Positions 44,936 through 56,790 of a stretch of 64,000 nt of DNA are shown here, piece after piece. A program made the position numbers and the translations under genes. The notes beneath the pieces are model-generated. The model searched no databases. It was not told the origin of the DNA and saw nothing but the letters and a program-made list of their open reading frames with translations. The stretch comes from Bog-473 sp963745665. GTDB lineage: Bacteria; Actinomycetota; Acidimicrobiia; Acidimicrobiales; RAAP-2. The DNA lies in contig CAVUYE010000002.1 in assembly GCA_963745665.1 (NCBI GenBank), positions 868,001-932,000 of the forward strand, written 5' to 3'. Positions within the stretch are counted from its first letter, which is position 1; each line of letters opens with the position of its first letter.

Positions 44936-45972
44936 TGAAGGCCCCGCACACCCGGTCGTCGGCGATTCGACGTCTCGCGATGCTGCCGCTCCTGGCCGCG
45001 CTGGTCGTTGCGCTGGCCGGGTGTTCAGTGTCCGGCGGCGGCAGCCAACGCACGGCGACGGCGGTCTTCACGGACGTCGGCGATCTCGCCAGCGGCGCCC
45101 AGGTGCAGTTGGCCGACGTGCCCGTCGGCTCGGTTCGCTCGATCGCGCTCGACGGAAACGAGGCGAAGGTGACGCTGGCCTTCGACGGCGGTGTGCGCAT
45201 CCCGGCCAACGTGAACGCTGCCATCAATCGCACGACGATCCTCGGTGACCAGTTCGTGCAGCTCAGTGTCCCCAAGAACGAGACGGGAACCGCGGCCGCC
45301 ACGGCCCCGCAGCTGGCCGACGGAGCCCGCATCGCCCACACGTCGCTCGTTCCGGACGTGGAGCAGTTCGTTGCGGCCGGATCGCAGATCTTCGGGGCCA
45401 TCTCCACGACGGAGCTCGAACAGATCATTGAGGCGGGTGGCGAGGGCTTTACGGGGCAGGAAGCCTCCCTCAAGGCCTTCCTCACCGATCTGACCGCGGT
45501 CGCCAACGGGTATGCGCAGCACACGAGCGACATCACCCAGGCGGTCAACGGCCTCAACAGCCTGAGCGCCTCGCTGGCCCCCACCACCGGCGCCACCGCC
45601 ACGGCGCTCTCCAACCTGTCACAGACGGTTGCCATTTTGGCCCAGAACTCGTCGCAGTTCGAAACGCTGCTGCAGTCCCTCGACGACCTGTCCTCCCAAG
45701 GGCGCAGCCTTCTCGAGAACTACTACCCCCAGATCGTGACCCAGCTGCAGACGCTGCAGGCCGTCAGCAGCCAGTTGGCGCAGCATCAATCCGATCTGGC
45801 TGGGCTCCTGTCCGAGATCCCGGCGGCCGACAGCGCCCTACCCCAAGCCGTGCGAGGCGGCTATGTCCAGCTCTACGAGAACATCATCGTCTGCGGCATC
45901 CCGGGCCTGGGCGAGGACAGCACGCCCGCCTTCACCTGCGCACCGAGCTCGGCAGGGGCGAATTCCTCATGA
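44935..45972 (+). CDS. mceE: MCE-domain lipoprotein, position E (LprK-like)
   Basis: A 345-residue MCE protein with a type II signal peptide ending VVALAGC, so Cys about 28 is the lipid anchor. This is the diagnostic feature of the fifth mce gene in actinobacteria. The MCE domain follows directly (ATAVFTDVGDLASGAQVQLA, DVPVGSVRSIAL), then a helical region with SQFETLLQSLDDLSSQ-type heptads and a short Cys pair (VCGIPG, FTCAPS). ATG 44935 overlaps the mceD stop by one base. A longer in-frame reading upstream is only shadow of mceD. Confidence 0.9.
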   Translation: MKAPHTRSSAIRRLAMLPLLAALVVALAGCSVSGGGSQRTATAVFTDVGDLASGAQVQLADVPVGSVRSIALDGNEAKVTLAFDGGVRIPANVNAAINRTTILGDQFVQLSVPKNETGTAAATAPQLADGARIAHTSLVPDVEQFVAAGSQIFGAISTTELEQIIEAGGEGFTGQEASLKAFLTDLTAVANGYAQHTSDITQAVNGLNSLSASLAPTTGATATALSNLSQTVAILAQNSSQFETLLQSLDDLSSQGRSLLENYYPQIVTQLQTLQAVSSQLAQHQSDLAGLLSEIPAADSALPQAVRGGYVQLYENIIVCGIPGLGEDSTPAFTCAPSSAGANSS

Positions 45973-47297
45973 TCAACCGTCGCCTCATTGTGAACCTGGT
46001 CGCGTTCTTCGTGGTGAGCTTCGCGCTCGTTGCCTACGGCGTCGTGAACCTCCTCGGCAACCCGCTGCAGAGCCCAACGATGCTCACGACCCGGTTCGCC
46101 GACGCGTCCGGGCTCTACCCGGGCTTCGAGGTCGAGCTGAACGGCGTGCCCGTCGGCACAGTGACGTCGACGGCGTTGACCAAGACCGCGACCAGCGTGA
46201 CCATGAGCATCAACCCTGGGACGACCGTGCCCGATGACGTCCAGTCCTCGGTCCAGATCGCCAACGACCTCGGCGAGCAGGTCGTCAATCTGGTCCCGTC
46301 CCACGGTGGTGCGGCGCCCGCGTTGGCCAGCGGCGCCACGGTGCCGGCTGCACCAGACCAGGTACCCGCCAACGTCGGCGCCGTCGTCGCCTCGGCCACC
46401 CGTCTGCTCCAGGCGATTCCGGGCGGCGACCTCAACAAGCTGATCGGGGAGCTGGCGACGGCGTTGTCGGGACAGGCCGGCAACCTGCGCACCCTCATTA
46501 GCGCGGGGACGACCTTCTCGAAGGAGTTCGTCGCCTATCAGCAGCAGTTCACCGAGCTCCTGGCCAACGCACCTCCCTCCCTCGATGCGATCACCGCGGT
46601 CGCGCCCGAGCTGCGGCAGGACCTGGCCAACACCGCGGCCCTGGTCCAGGTGCTGGCCGAGCAGAAGACCGGGCTCCACACCCTGCTCACGTCAGGTTCG
46701 TCCGCGTTCAATGCCGTCGACAAGCTCCTGACGTCACAGTCGGCCAACCTGGGCTGTTTCCTGCACGACAGCGCCGACATCCTCTCCAATGTCGCCGAGC
46801 CCACCAACCTGACCAACCTGTCGCAAGGGCTCGCGTACAACACATACTTCTTCGGCGCCGTCGACCGCATCGCCGTGCAGGGTGTGGCCAAGCCCACCAC
46901 GACGGGAGGGTCGGACACCAACCAGACGTTCCTGCGGACCCGCCTGCTGATTCCCCCGGTCCTCGACCAACAGGCACAGTCCTACGGCACGGCGAACAGC
47001 ATCCCCGACACGCTCCCCGGTGCCGGGTGCGTGACGGCGTTCGGCAACGGGGTCGGCCCGGCGACCCAGCCGGGCTTCACGCCCGCCGCCGGAGGCTACG
47101 TCGTGGCCCCCTCGGCCCAGGAGGCCGACGTCGAGGTCGCCTCGGCAACGCCGGCCGCGCCGGTGACCAGCGCTTCGTACCGCGAGCCGGCCAACCGCCA
47201 GGCACCGGTGCTGGCGCTCGGCGGGTTGGTGGTCCCGGCTCTGTTCCTGGCCTGGGGTGCCCGCCCCTCGCGCCGGCGCAGCCGCCGGCGGGCCTGA
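45969..47297 (+). CDS. mceF: MCE-domain substrate-binding protein, position F
   Basis: A 442-residue protein with anchor helix LIVNLVAFFVVSFALVAYGV, MCE domain (PTMLTTRFADASGLYPGFEV, ELNGVPVGTVTST) and a helical region (about 135-270) with conserved Cys in LGCFLHDSADIL. The C terminus has a second hydrophobic stretch (APVLALGGLVVPALFLAWGA) and a basic end. The C-terminal membrane helix is not usual for all MceF proteins and could clamp the complex. It overlaps mceE by 4 bp. Confidence 0.88.
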   Translation: MINRRLIVNLVAFFVVSFALVAYGVVNLLGNPLQSPTMLTTRFADASGLYPGFEVELNGVPVGTVTSTALTKTATSVTMSINPGTTVPDDVQSSVQIANDLGEQVVNLVPSHGGAAPALASGATVPAAPDQVPANVGAVVASATRLLQAIPGGDLNKLIGELATALSGQAGNLRTLISAGTTFSKEFVAYQQQFTELLANAPPSLDAITAVAPELRQDLANTAALVQVLAEQKTGLHTLLTSGSSAFNAVDKLLTSQSANLGCFLHDSADILSNVAEPTNLTNLSQGLAYNTYFFGAVDRIAVQGVAKPTTTGGSDTNQTFLRTRLLIPPVLDQQAQSYGTANSIPDTLPGAGCVTAFGNGVGPATQPGFTPAAGGYVVAPSAQEADVEVASATPAAPVTSASYREPANRQAPVLALGGLVVPALFLAWGARPSRRRSRRRA

Positions 47298-47362
47298 GAG
47301 ATGTCACGGCACGCCGCCTGGTGCGCCGGAAGCAGTGAGACACGGAGGGAGAACGGAGAGAC

Positions 47363-48049
47363 ATGACCATGACGGAAGAGACTGACAGTGGAGTGAAGGT
47401 GGTCGGTGCCACCGCAACGGACGACGAAGGACCAGCGACAGCCGAGTCGTCGCGCCGGGAGAGGACGCGGCGCCGCGGTGCGGGCGACCGCACCGTCCCG
47501 AGCAGGCGGGCCTTCCGCCTGGTCAGCCTCATCGCCGCGCTCGGAGTCGCCGGCACACTGGTATTCGGCGTTCTCTACACGACCAAGAGCAGCAACGGGC
47601 CGGTGCAAGACCCGGCCGTCGTGAGCGCGTCCCGGGCCTTCCTGACCGACTTCTTCAACTTCAACGCCAAGACGGTCGATGCGGACTTCAACGCCGTCAG
47701 CGACATGGCGACCGGTGCGTTCGCCACCCAGGCGCAGCAGTTCTTCAACGCGTCGATCCGCAAGGCGCTCGAGCAGGCCCTGGCCGAATCGCGAGGCCAG
47801 ATCCGCTACGTGGCCGTCCAGTCCGAGAATCAGGCGGCGGGCACCGCGTCGGTCTACGCCGTCGTCGACCAGACCTACGTGAACAACAAGATCAGCTCGC
47901 CCCAGGCCGACGTCGTCCGCCTGATCGCGGACCTGACGCGGGTCGGCGGCGTGTGGAAGATCTCCGACGTGACCGTGCTGGAGGGTGCCACACCCGCCAG
48001 CGCTGGTAGCGCCTCGGGGTCGTCGGGCTCCAACGTCCCCGGGCAGTAG
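47363..48049 (+). CDS. Mce-associated membrane protein
   Basis: A 228-residue protein of the Mce-associated type that follows mce operons. A basic cytoplasmic N terminus (to about 45), one membrane helix (LVSLIAALGVAGTLVFGVLY), then an NTF2-like extracytoplasmic domain (about 72-205: ASRAFLTDFFNFNAKTVDAD, VGGVWKISDVTVLEG) and a Ser/Gly tail. In mycobacteria such proteins stabilise Mce complexes. It follows mceF by 65 bp with GGAGG before its ATG and is the last gene of the operon. Confidence 0.82.
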   Translation: MTMTEETDSGVKVVGATATDDEGPATAESSRRERTRRRGAGDRTVPSRRAFRLVSLIAALGVAGTLVFGVLYTTKSSNGPVQDPAVVSASRAFLTDFFNFNAKTVDADFNAVSDMATGAFATQAQQFFNASIRKALEQALAESRGQIRYVAVQSENQAAGTASVYAVVDQTYVNNKISSPQADVVRLIADLTRVGGVWKISDVTVLEGATPASAGSASGSSGSNVPGQ

Positions 48050-48065
48050 GCGGGCCCGTCGGGCG

Positions 48066-48071
48066 TAGGAT
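48066..48071 (+). promoter_or_regulatory. -10 box TAGGAT of the putative structured RNA
   Basis: TAGGAT is followed six bases later by the first G of the 13-bp closing helix of the RNA (48078), exactly where a transcript would start. No good -35 box is seen. The same hexamer stands before secA at 48397. Confidence 0.5.
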
Positions 48072-48077
48072 GGCTCC

Positions 48078-48354
48078 GGGCTGCGTGCGGGTCTGTGGTT
48101 GAAAGTCGAGGCCAGTCGCAGGCAAAACGACCCACGTAAGGCGACTTGTGGTCGCTGAGCATGGTGCGGCTTAGAGGTAAGTCCTGCCCGCTGCGCCCCC
48201 GGCTGTCGGGGGCGGGTGGAGACGAGGCGATGCGCGCCACCATGGTGCCGTTGGGTAGGGCGGCTCGCCGCCTTACCGCCGGGGCCGGCGCGTCACCCTC
48301 GCGGCAGGCGAGTGTGGGGTCAAAGACCAGGTCAGCCGCACGCAGCCCCCTTTT
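48078..48354 (+). ncRNA. Putative structured RNA upstream of secA (about 270 nt)
   Basis: GGGCTGCGTGCGG (48078-48090) pairs perfectly with CCGCACGCAGCCC (48336-48348), enclosing 245 nt and followed by CCTTTT as a weak terminator. Inside are a 10-bp hairpin with a CTCG loop (48254-48277), an 8-bp hairpin CGCCCCCG/CGGGGGCG (48194-48214) and a 6-bp helix AGTCGC/GCGACT (48114-48146). A TAGGAT box ends six bases before the first paired base. I find no RNase P, tmRNA, SRP or cobalamin-riboswitch signature. Position before secA, where actinobacteria often carry hpf/raiA, makes the raiA-motif RNA class worth testing first. Structure is read directly; identity is open. Confidence 0.6.
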
Positions 48355-48396
48355 GAGGTGCTGACCCGGCGGCGGCTCCGGTCCCGCTACGGCCGG

Positions 48397-48402
48397 TAGG
48401 AT
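48397..48402 (+). promoter_or_regulatory. -10 box TAGGAT of secA, leaderless or near-leaderless start
   Basis: TAGGAT ends 9 bases before the secA ATG at 48412, and no ribosome-binding site lies between. A transcript from here would begin within a few bases of the start codon, as is frequent in actinobacteria. Confidence 0.45.
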
Positions 48403-48411
48403 CGTTCTCCC

Positions 48412-51193
<2,782 letters not shown>

Positions 51194-51207
<14 letters not shown>

Positions 51208-52348
51208 CGGGCCGTCGGCCGACCTCCCCCGCGACTTCACATCCGAGCTCGGAGCGCTGGGGGAGCGGTTGGCCGAGGCCGAGCGCTATCTCGGACGCGA
51301 GAAGCTCGAGGTGCGCCGCGCCGAGCTCGAGGCAGAGGTGGCCCGCTCCGATCTGTGGGACGACGCCGACAACGCGCGCGCAGTCACCAAGGAGCTCGGT
51401 CGCGTCTCGGCCGATCTGGATCAGCTCGACACGCTGCGTCGCGCGCTCGGGGACGCGGAGGCATGGCGCGAGCTCACGCAGGAATCGGCGGCCGCCGGGG
51501 GCAGTGACGCCGCGCTCGACGCGGAGCTGGTGGAGATGGTCGACGCGCTGGGCACGCGGCTGGGCGCGCTCGAGCTGCAGTCGCTGTTCTCCGGTGAGTA
51601 CGACGAACTCGACGCCGTGTGCGAAGTGCACGCCGGTGCAGGCGGGACCGACGCCCAGGACTGGACCGAGGTGCTCCTGCGCATGTACCAGCGCTGGGCC
51701 GAGCGGCGCGGCTTCACGGTCGAGGTGGATGAGGCGACCGAGGGACAGGAGGCCGGCCTGCTCTCGGCCACGTTCATCGTCCACGGCCGGTTCGCCTACG
51801 GGCTGCTGGCGACCGAGCGCGGAGTGCACCGGCTGGTCAGGATGTCACCGTTCGACTCCCAGCACCGCCGCCAGACCAGCTTCGCCTCCATGGATGTCAC
51901 GCCCTTCCTCGAAGACGTGTCGTCCGAGGTGGAGATCGACGAGAAAGACCTGCGTATCGACACATACCGGTCCTCGGGGGCCGGGGGCCAGCACGTCAAC
52001 AAGACGGACTCCGCGGTGCGCCTGACCCACCTGCCGACCGGCCTCGTGGTCTCGTGCCAGAACGAGCGCAGCCAGCACCAGAACAAGGCCAAGGCACTGC
52101 AGATCCTCGGAGCCAAGCTGGCCGACCGGGCCCGCATGGAGCGGCGCGCCGAGCTCGACGCGTTGAGCGGCGACCGCGTCGACAACGCGTGGGGGAACCA
52201 GATCCGTTCGTACGTGATGGCGCCGTACCAACTCGTCAAGGATCTCCGCACGGGCTACGAGACGGGCAACGTCGACGCGGTGCTCGACGGCGACCTCGAC
52301 GCGTTCATGGAAGCCGAGTTGCGTCGCCAGCGCGAGGGCAACGCATAG
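51194..52348 (+). CDS. prfB: Peptide chain release factor 2
   Basis: A 384-residue factor that ends translation at UGA/UAA. The anticodon-like tripeptide is in MSPFDSQHRRQTSF (SPF, specific to RF2) and the catalytic loop reads SGAGGQHVNKTDSAVRLTHL (GGQ). The N-terminal helical domain and domain 4 are complete. ATG 51194 lies inside secA (14-bp overlap). The early coding region has no in-frame UGA, so the programmed +1 frameshift that autoregulates RF2 in many bacteria is absent. secA-prfB adjacency is common in actinobacteria. Confidence 0.95.
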
Positions 52349-53067
52349 AGGCAACCTCCGAGCGCGCGCAACGGGCACGTTGCCGCGCGGTTGCGCGATC
52401 GTACGCATGGCGCGCGGACAACGGATGGGTCGCAGCGCACGTGGTTCGCGGCGGCGAGCCGGCCTGCGGCGGGCGTCGCATCCACCGGCGCTCGCCGTCG
52501 AACATGTCAAGCGGAAGGGGACCACGTGCGTCGCCGCCGACCCGAGCGCGCAGGCGGGCCGAAGCCAGTGTCGCATCCGTCTCCCGACCGGCGTTCGCTG
52601 GTGCACGTGCGCCGTCTCGGCCCCGACTCGCCCGCAGGTCCCACCCCTCCGGTGGCGCCCCGCCCGCTCCCGGCCGCGGCGGCCGGCGGTCACCGCCGGA
52701 CACCGCTGACCTGCCGCGACGTCGATCGAGGGCCGGCGCCGCCCGGATTCCCGGCGCCCCCCTCGTGCTCCCGCCACCCGGTGCGACGCCGCGCCCGCGC
52801 CCGCGCCGGAGCCGGCGCGCCGCGCACGCGGGCGATCGTGGCGCGTCGCCCGTTGGGCACGGGCCGTGCCGCCTTCCGGCGGCCGCCGCGCACAGCGGCC
52901 GTCCTGGCCGGGTGCGGACGTGTCGGACGCGGTGGGGTTGCTGCATGATCCGGACGGCGAGAACGCTGTGACCTGCGCCGGAGTCGCTGACCCGAAACGG
53001 AAACACGGAGTCGTTAGGATTGTGCGGTGCCCTGCCTGCGCCGGCTGGGGCGACACTTCTCCTGCCG
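52349..53067. other. 719-bp very GC-rich gap between prfB and ftsE
   Basis: Open frames exist in nearly every direction, as expected from extreme G+C. None has a recognisable domain, a ribosome-binding site or balanced composition; all are dominated by Arg, Pro, Ala and Gly. Around 52790-52830 the DNA is almost pure CGCGCCCGCGCC-type sequence. The gap is large for this compact region. Confidence 0.5.
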
Positions 53068-53772
53068 ATGATCCGATTCGAAAACGTCACCAAGACCTAT
53101 AAGGGATCGACGGTCGCCCTGCGCGACATCACCGTTGAGATCGAAAAGGGTGAGTTCGTCTTCCTCGTCGGCGCGTCCGGATCCGGGAAGACCACCTTCA
53201 TCCGGCTCCTCCTGCGTGAGGAATTGCCCGACGGGGGTCAGATCCTCGAAGCCGGCCGCAACATCGTGGAGCTGCCGAAGTGGCGGGTGCCTTACCTGCG
53301 CCGCAACATCGGCTGCGTCTTCCAAGACTTCCGTCTCCTGCCGAACAAGACCGTGTTCGAGAACGTGGCCTTCGCCCTCGAGGTGATCGGGCGGCCCCGC
53401 CACGTCGTGGCCAACCAGGTGCCCCAGGTGCTGGACCTCGTGGGCCTGGCCAACAAGCGGGACAACCTGCCCAACGAGCTCTCGGGTGGCGAGCAGCAGC
53501 GGGTGGCCGTGGCCCGTGCCTTCGTCAACCGGCCGCTCATCCTGCTGGCCGACGAGCCCACCGGGAACCTCGATCCCCAGACGAGCCAGGGCATCATGCA
53601 GTTGCTCGACCGCATCAACCGGACCGGCACGACGGTCGTGGTGGCGACCCACGACGAGGTCCTGGTGGACAAGATGCGCCGGCGCGTCATTGAGCTGAGC
53701 AACGGCAGAATGGTGCGCGACCAGGCGCGTGGCGTCTACGGCTTCGACGGCTCGGGGCAGGAGGCGGTCTAA
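53068..53772 (+). CDS. ftsE: Cell-division ATPase FtsE
   Basis: A 234-residue ABC ATPase that, with FtsX, signals to cell-wall hydrolases at the division site. Walker A is GASGSGKTTFI, the signature LSGGEQQRVAVARAFVNRPL, Walker B LILLADEPTGNLDP and the switch His in VATHDEVL. MIRFENVTKTYKGSTVALRD is the classic FtsE start and fixes ATG 53068. It is followed by ftsX after 23 bp. Confidence 0.95.
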   Translation: MIRFENVTKTYKGSTVALRDITVEIEKGEFVFLVGASGSGKTTFIRLLLREELPDGGQILEAGRNIVELPKWRVPYLRRNIGCVFQDFRLLPNKTVFENVAFALEVIGRPRHVVANQVPQVLDLVGLANKRDNLPNELSGGEQQRVAVARAFVNRPLILLADEPTGNLDPQTSQGIMQLLDRINRTGTTVVVATHDEVLVDKMRRRVIELSNGRMVRDQARGVYGFDGSGQEAV

Positions 53773-53795
53773 GTGGTGACCCGGGGCATAGCCTG

Positions 53796-54683
53796 ATGCC
53801 TGTTTCCGTCGACTATGTCGTCCGCGAGACGGCGTCGAACCTGTGGCGCAACCGCCTCATGACGATCGCCGCCGTCCTCACCGTGGCTGTCTCGTTGTCA
53901 CTCGTGGGCGCAGCGCTGCTGCTCCGCCAGGGATCGGCCAACGCCAGCGGGACCCTCGAGCGGGGCACCCAGGTCACGGTCTGGATGCAACCCGACGCCA
54001 ACGCGCAGGAGATTGCCGCAGTCGGGACGCAACTATCCCAGCTGAACGACGTCGTGCAGCCATGCATGTTCTGGAACAAGGCACGCAACTTCTCCGAGGC
54101 CCGCCGGTTGCTTCCCTCGGACGTCTTCCAGGCGACGACCCAGGCGGAGATGCCCACCTCCTACTGGTGCAAGCCGGTTGCGCTGAGCGACGCGGCCCAG
54201 GTGGTGCACACCTTCAGTGGCACCGCAGGGGTCCTCTCGGTGACCGAGCCCCAGCAGACGATCCACAACGAGGAAACGGTGATCAACGTCTCGAAATGGG
54301 TGTGTTTGGCCATCGCCATTGTCCTCATCATCTCTGCCGCCGTGCTGATCCTGAACACCATCCGCATGGCCATCTTCGCCCGCAGACGCGAGGTCTCCGT
54401 GATGAAGCTGGTCGGCGCCACGAACTGGTTCATCCGAATCCCGTTCATGTCCGAAGGGCTGTTACAGGGCCTGTTCGGATCATTGCTGGCGGCCGTCGTC
54501 GTCTATTTCGTGTACCTCTTCATCAACCACGAGGGGGGCGGGAAGACATCGAGCAACATCTTCACCGCCATGCACATGTCCAGCTCTGAGGTCCTGTTGA
54601 CGAACGTGGTCGTGGTGATCGTGGGCATGGCGATCGGCTCCATCGGGTCTGCCATCGCGATCCGGCGCTTCCTCGACGTCTGA
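53796..54683 (+). CDS. ftsX: Cell-division permease-like protein FtsX
   Basis: A 295-residue four-helix membrane protein. After the amphipathic start (VDYVVRETASNLWRNRLMTI) comes TM1 and an extracytoplasmic loop (about 45-170). This carries two cysteines, in QPCMFWNKA and SYWCKPV, that could pair and that contacts peptidoglycan hydrolases in other actinobacteria (RipC in mycobacteria). The FtsX domain follows (ILNTIRMAIFARRREVSVMK, LVGATNWFIRIPFMSEGLLQ). It forms a complex with FtsE. smpB, which often comes next in actinobacteria, is not here. Confidence 0.94.
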   Translation: MPVSVDYVVRETASNLWRNRLMTIAAVLTVAVSLSLVGAALLLRQGSANASGTLERGTQVTVWMQPDANAQEIAAVGTQLSQLNDVVQPCMFWNKARNFSEARRLLPSDVFQATTQAEMPTSYWCKPVALSDAAQVVHTFSGTAGVLSVTEPQQTIHNEETVINVSKWVCLAIAIVLIISAAVLILNTIRMAIFARRREVSVMKLVGATNWFIRIPFMSEGLLQGLFGSLLAAVVVYFVYLFINHEGGGKTSSNIFTAMHMSSSEVLLTNVVVVIVGMAIGSIGSAIAIRRFLDV

Positions 54684-54715
54684 GCACCGGCGCCACCCCG
54701 CCGGTGCGGCGGTGG

Positions 54716-56716
54716 TCACCCGCCGGCGTCGGCGGGCGCACAGAGATAGAAGCGGGACACACCGATGTCGGAGCGCACCGTCGCGGTGCGGCCCGACAGG
54801 GCGCGGCAGTGTGCCAGCACCCACCGCATGTCGGGATTGCGGGTGAGCGGGGCCACCTCCACCAGCACGTAGCCCACGCGCCGGGCGCGGACGTCGCCGA
54901 TGAAGGCGCGCAGCGGCGTCGCCGGCACCTGACCCGAGAACCCGCCGACCGGGAGAAACTCGCGGCCGGTGGCCAGGACGTCGCCACTCGACAGCGCGGA
55001 GGTCTCGTTGGTCACGACGCTCTGCGTCGACGGGAAGTGTGCCGCCCTGGCCGCGCTGGCGGGCCACCCCGCGATCGTGCGCTGCCAGCTCGCCTGCGCG
55101 GCGACGGTGGCCGCGGCGGGTTGGTAGGGCGAGTCGAAGGGACCCAGCTGATCACCCACGGCGGTGGCCGAGGCCCAGACGCCACCGAGGAGGAGCGCCG
55201 CCAGAGCGAGGCCGAGCCCGGCCCGCCGCTCCCAGGGGCGCCGGTGCCGGCGCAGGGAGAGGGCGAGGCAGCCCAGCGCCCCGGCGGTGGCGAGCGCACT
55301 GGTCGCGATGACCCAGGGCCGGACCCCGGCCGCATCGGGCACCAGGTAGGTGGCGTAGGCCACCCCGACGGCGACGGTGGCCATCGCCAGCACGGGCACG
55401 AGGCGGGACCGCTCCCGGAGCTTCCAGGCCAGCGCGAAGCCCAGCCCGCACAGGGCGGCCATCGCCGGCGCCAGCGCGGCCAGGTAATACCCGTTGAGGA
55501 AGTGCGAGGAGGAGATGAAGCTCCAGGTGAGGATCAGCCAGATGCCCCACAGGAGCGCTGCGGCGCGCCAGGGATCGGTTCGCGGCTTGCGCCGGCGCGC
55601 CACGACGATGCCGACCAGCGCGGCCACTGACGGGACGAAGAGCCACGCTGCCTCGCGTCCCAGCCCGCCGTCGAGGAAGCGACCGGGCCCGCGTGCGAGA
55701 GCGTGCGTGGGCGCGCCGCCGCTGGGGGACGTGGTCCGGCCCGCCGGCGGGAGGCTGCAGCCCGGTTGGGCGAGCAGGTCGCCACTGAGGCGGTCGGCGC
55801 CGTTGTAGAGGAACACCTGGCTGAAGACCGAGTTGTTGCAGCTGCCGTCGACGTACGGGCGGTCCTGGGCGGGGACGAGCGAGACCACGCACATGTAGCT
55901 GAGCGACACGACGACGACGGCGAGGACCGACAGCGCGACCTGGCCGACGCGGCGTTCCAGGCTGGCGACGGGCGCGGCGAGGATGTAGACGAGATACAGC
56001 GCAGGCAGGACGATCCAGGCCTGCAGCATCTTGGCTTGGAAGGCGAGGCCGACCCAGACACCGGCGAGCACGAGGGGCTGCAGGCGGCCGGACTGGTAGG
56101 CGGACGTGGTGGCGTCCGCCGCCAACACCAGCAGAAGGATGAGGAGTGAGTCCGAGATGTTGCCGCGGTTCAGCAGGATGGTGACCGGCGTCGTGGCCAG
56201 CGCCACGGCGGCGACGAGGCCGGCGCCGGCGCCGCCCACCCTCCGGACGGCGCGGTAGAGGACGAGGACGGTGAGCGTCCCCTCGAGGGCCTGCGGCAGC
56301 ACCATGGCCCAGATGTGGAAGCCGAAGAGGCGGACGGACAGGGCCTGCAGCCAGAAGGCGCCGGGAAGCTTGTCGACCGACACCGTGCCCCAGTGGTCGA
56401 AGGCGCCGAAGAAGAAGTTGTGCCAGCTCTGCGACATGCTGCGGACGGCGGCGCCGTAGAACGTCTCGAGTTGGGCGTCGCTGCTCCCCCAGCTGTAGGA
56501 GAAGAGGGCGAGTGCGGCCACCAGGAGGAGCGCCGGCCGGGCCCAGCGGGGTTGATCGGGTGGGGAGCGCCAGCATTGCCAGCGCCCGGACCGCACGGCC
56601 CGGGTCGTGGCCGGTGGCGCGGCGCTCACCGCCGCGGGTGCTTCCACCACGAGGCCCCCCACTACGTCCCCCACCTGGGGCAACCTAGCCCTCGAGAGGG
56701 TTGATCGGGGTGCCAT
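54716..56716 (-). CDS. Membrane glycosyltransferase (GT39/PMT-like, ArnT type)
   Basis: A roughly 666-residue multi-spanning enzyme that would transfer sugar from a polyprenyl-phosphate donor on the outer face of the membrane. The first periplasmic loop holds acidic residues typical of GT-C enzymes (SWGSSDAQLETFYGAAVRSM, then FDHWGTVSVDKLPGAFWLQA, with Asp and the VDKLPG-type motif of PMT_2 proteins). About 11-12 helices follow to residue 520, then a C-terminal extracytoplasmic domain. The ATG at 56716 (MAPRSTLSRA) is chosen; 56737 is possible. The acceptor, protein or cell-wall glycan, is unknown. Confidence 0.82.
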   Translation of the reverse strand: MAPRSTLSRARLPQVGDVVGGLVVEAPAAVSAAPPATTRAVRSGRWQCWRSPPDQPRWARPALLLVAALALFSYSWGSSDAQLETFYGAAVRSMSQSWHNFFFGAFDHWGTVSVDKLPGAFWLQALSVRLFGFHIWAMVLPQALEGTLTVLVLYRAVRRVGGAGAGLVAAVALATTPVTILLNRGNISDSLLILLLVLAADATTSAYQSGRLQPLVLAGVWVGLAFQAKMLQAWIVLPALYLVYILAAPVASLERRVGQVALSVLAVVVVSLSYMCVVSLVPAQDRPYVDGSCNNSVFSQVFLYNGADRLSGDLLAQPGCSLPPAGRTTSPSGGAPTHALARGPGRFLDGGLGREAAWLFVPSVAALVGIVVARRRKPRTDPWRAAALLWGIWLILTWSFISSSHFLNGYYLAALAPAMAALCGLGFALAWKLRERSRLVPVLAMATVAVGVAYATYLVPDAAGVRPWVIATSALATAGALGCLALSLRRHRRPWERRAGLGLALAALLLGGVWASATAVGDQLGPFDSPYQPAAATVAAQASWQRTIAGWPASAARAAHFPSTQSVVTNETSALSSGDVLATGREFLPVGGFSGQVPATPLRAFIGDVRARRVGYVLVEVAPLTRNPDMRWVLAHCRALSGRTATVRSDIGVSRFYLCAPADAGG

Positions 56717-56790
56717 CGGGTTGCACTCCCGGCGCATCCCGTGAATTCACGTGCAGTACGTTGCACTGCTATGCAGGAGCTCGACGCGCC

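Noticed and set aside
48078..48354. RNase P RNA, tmRNA, SRP RNA or a cobalamin riboswitch
   Set aside because: The universally conserved segments (for example GAGGAAAGTCC of RNase P or the GGAAGCAGC-type SRP loop) are missing.
52305..53093. A 262-codon minus-strand frame in the prfB-ftsE gap
   Set aside because: Arg/Pro/Gly-dominated composition, overlaps prfB and ftsE ends, and no motif is seen.
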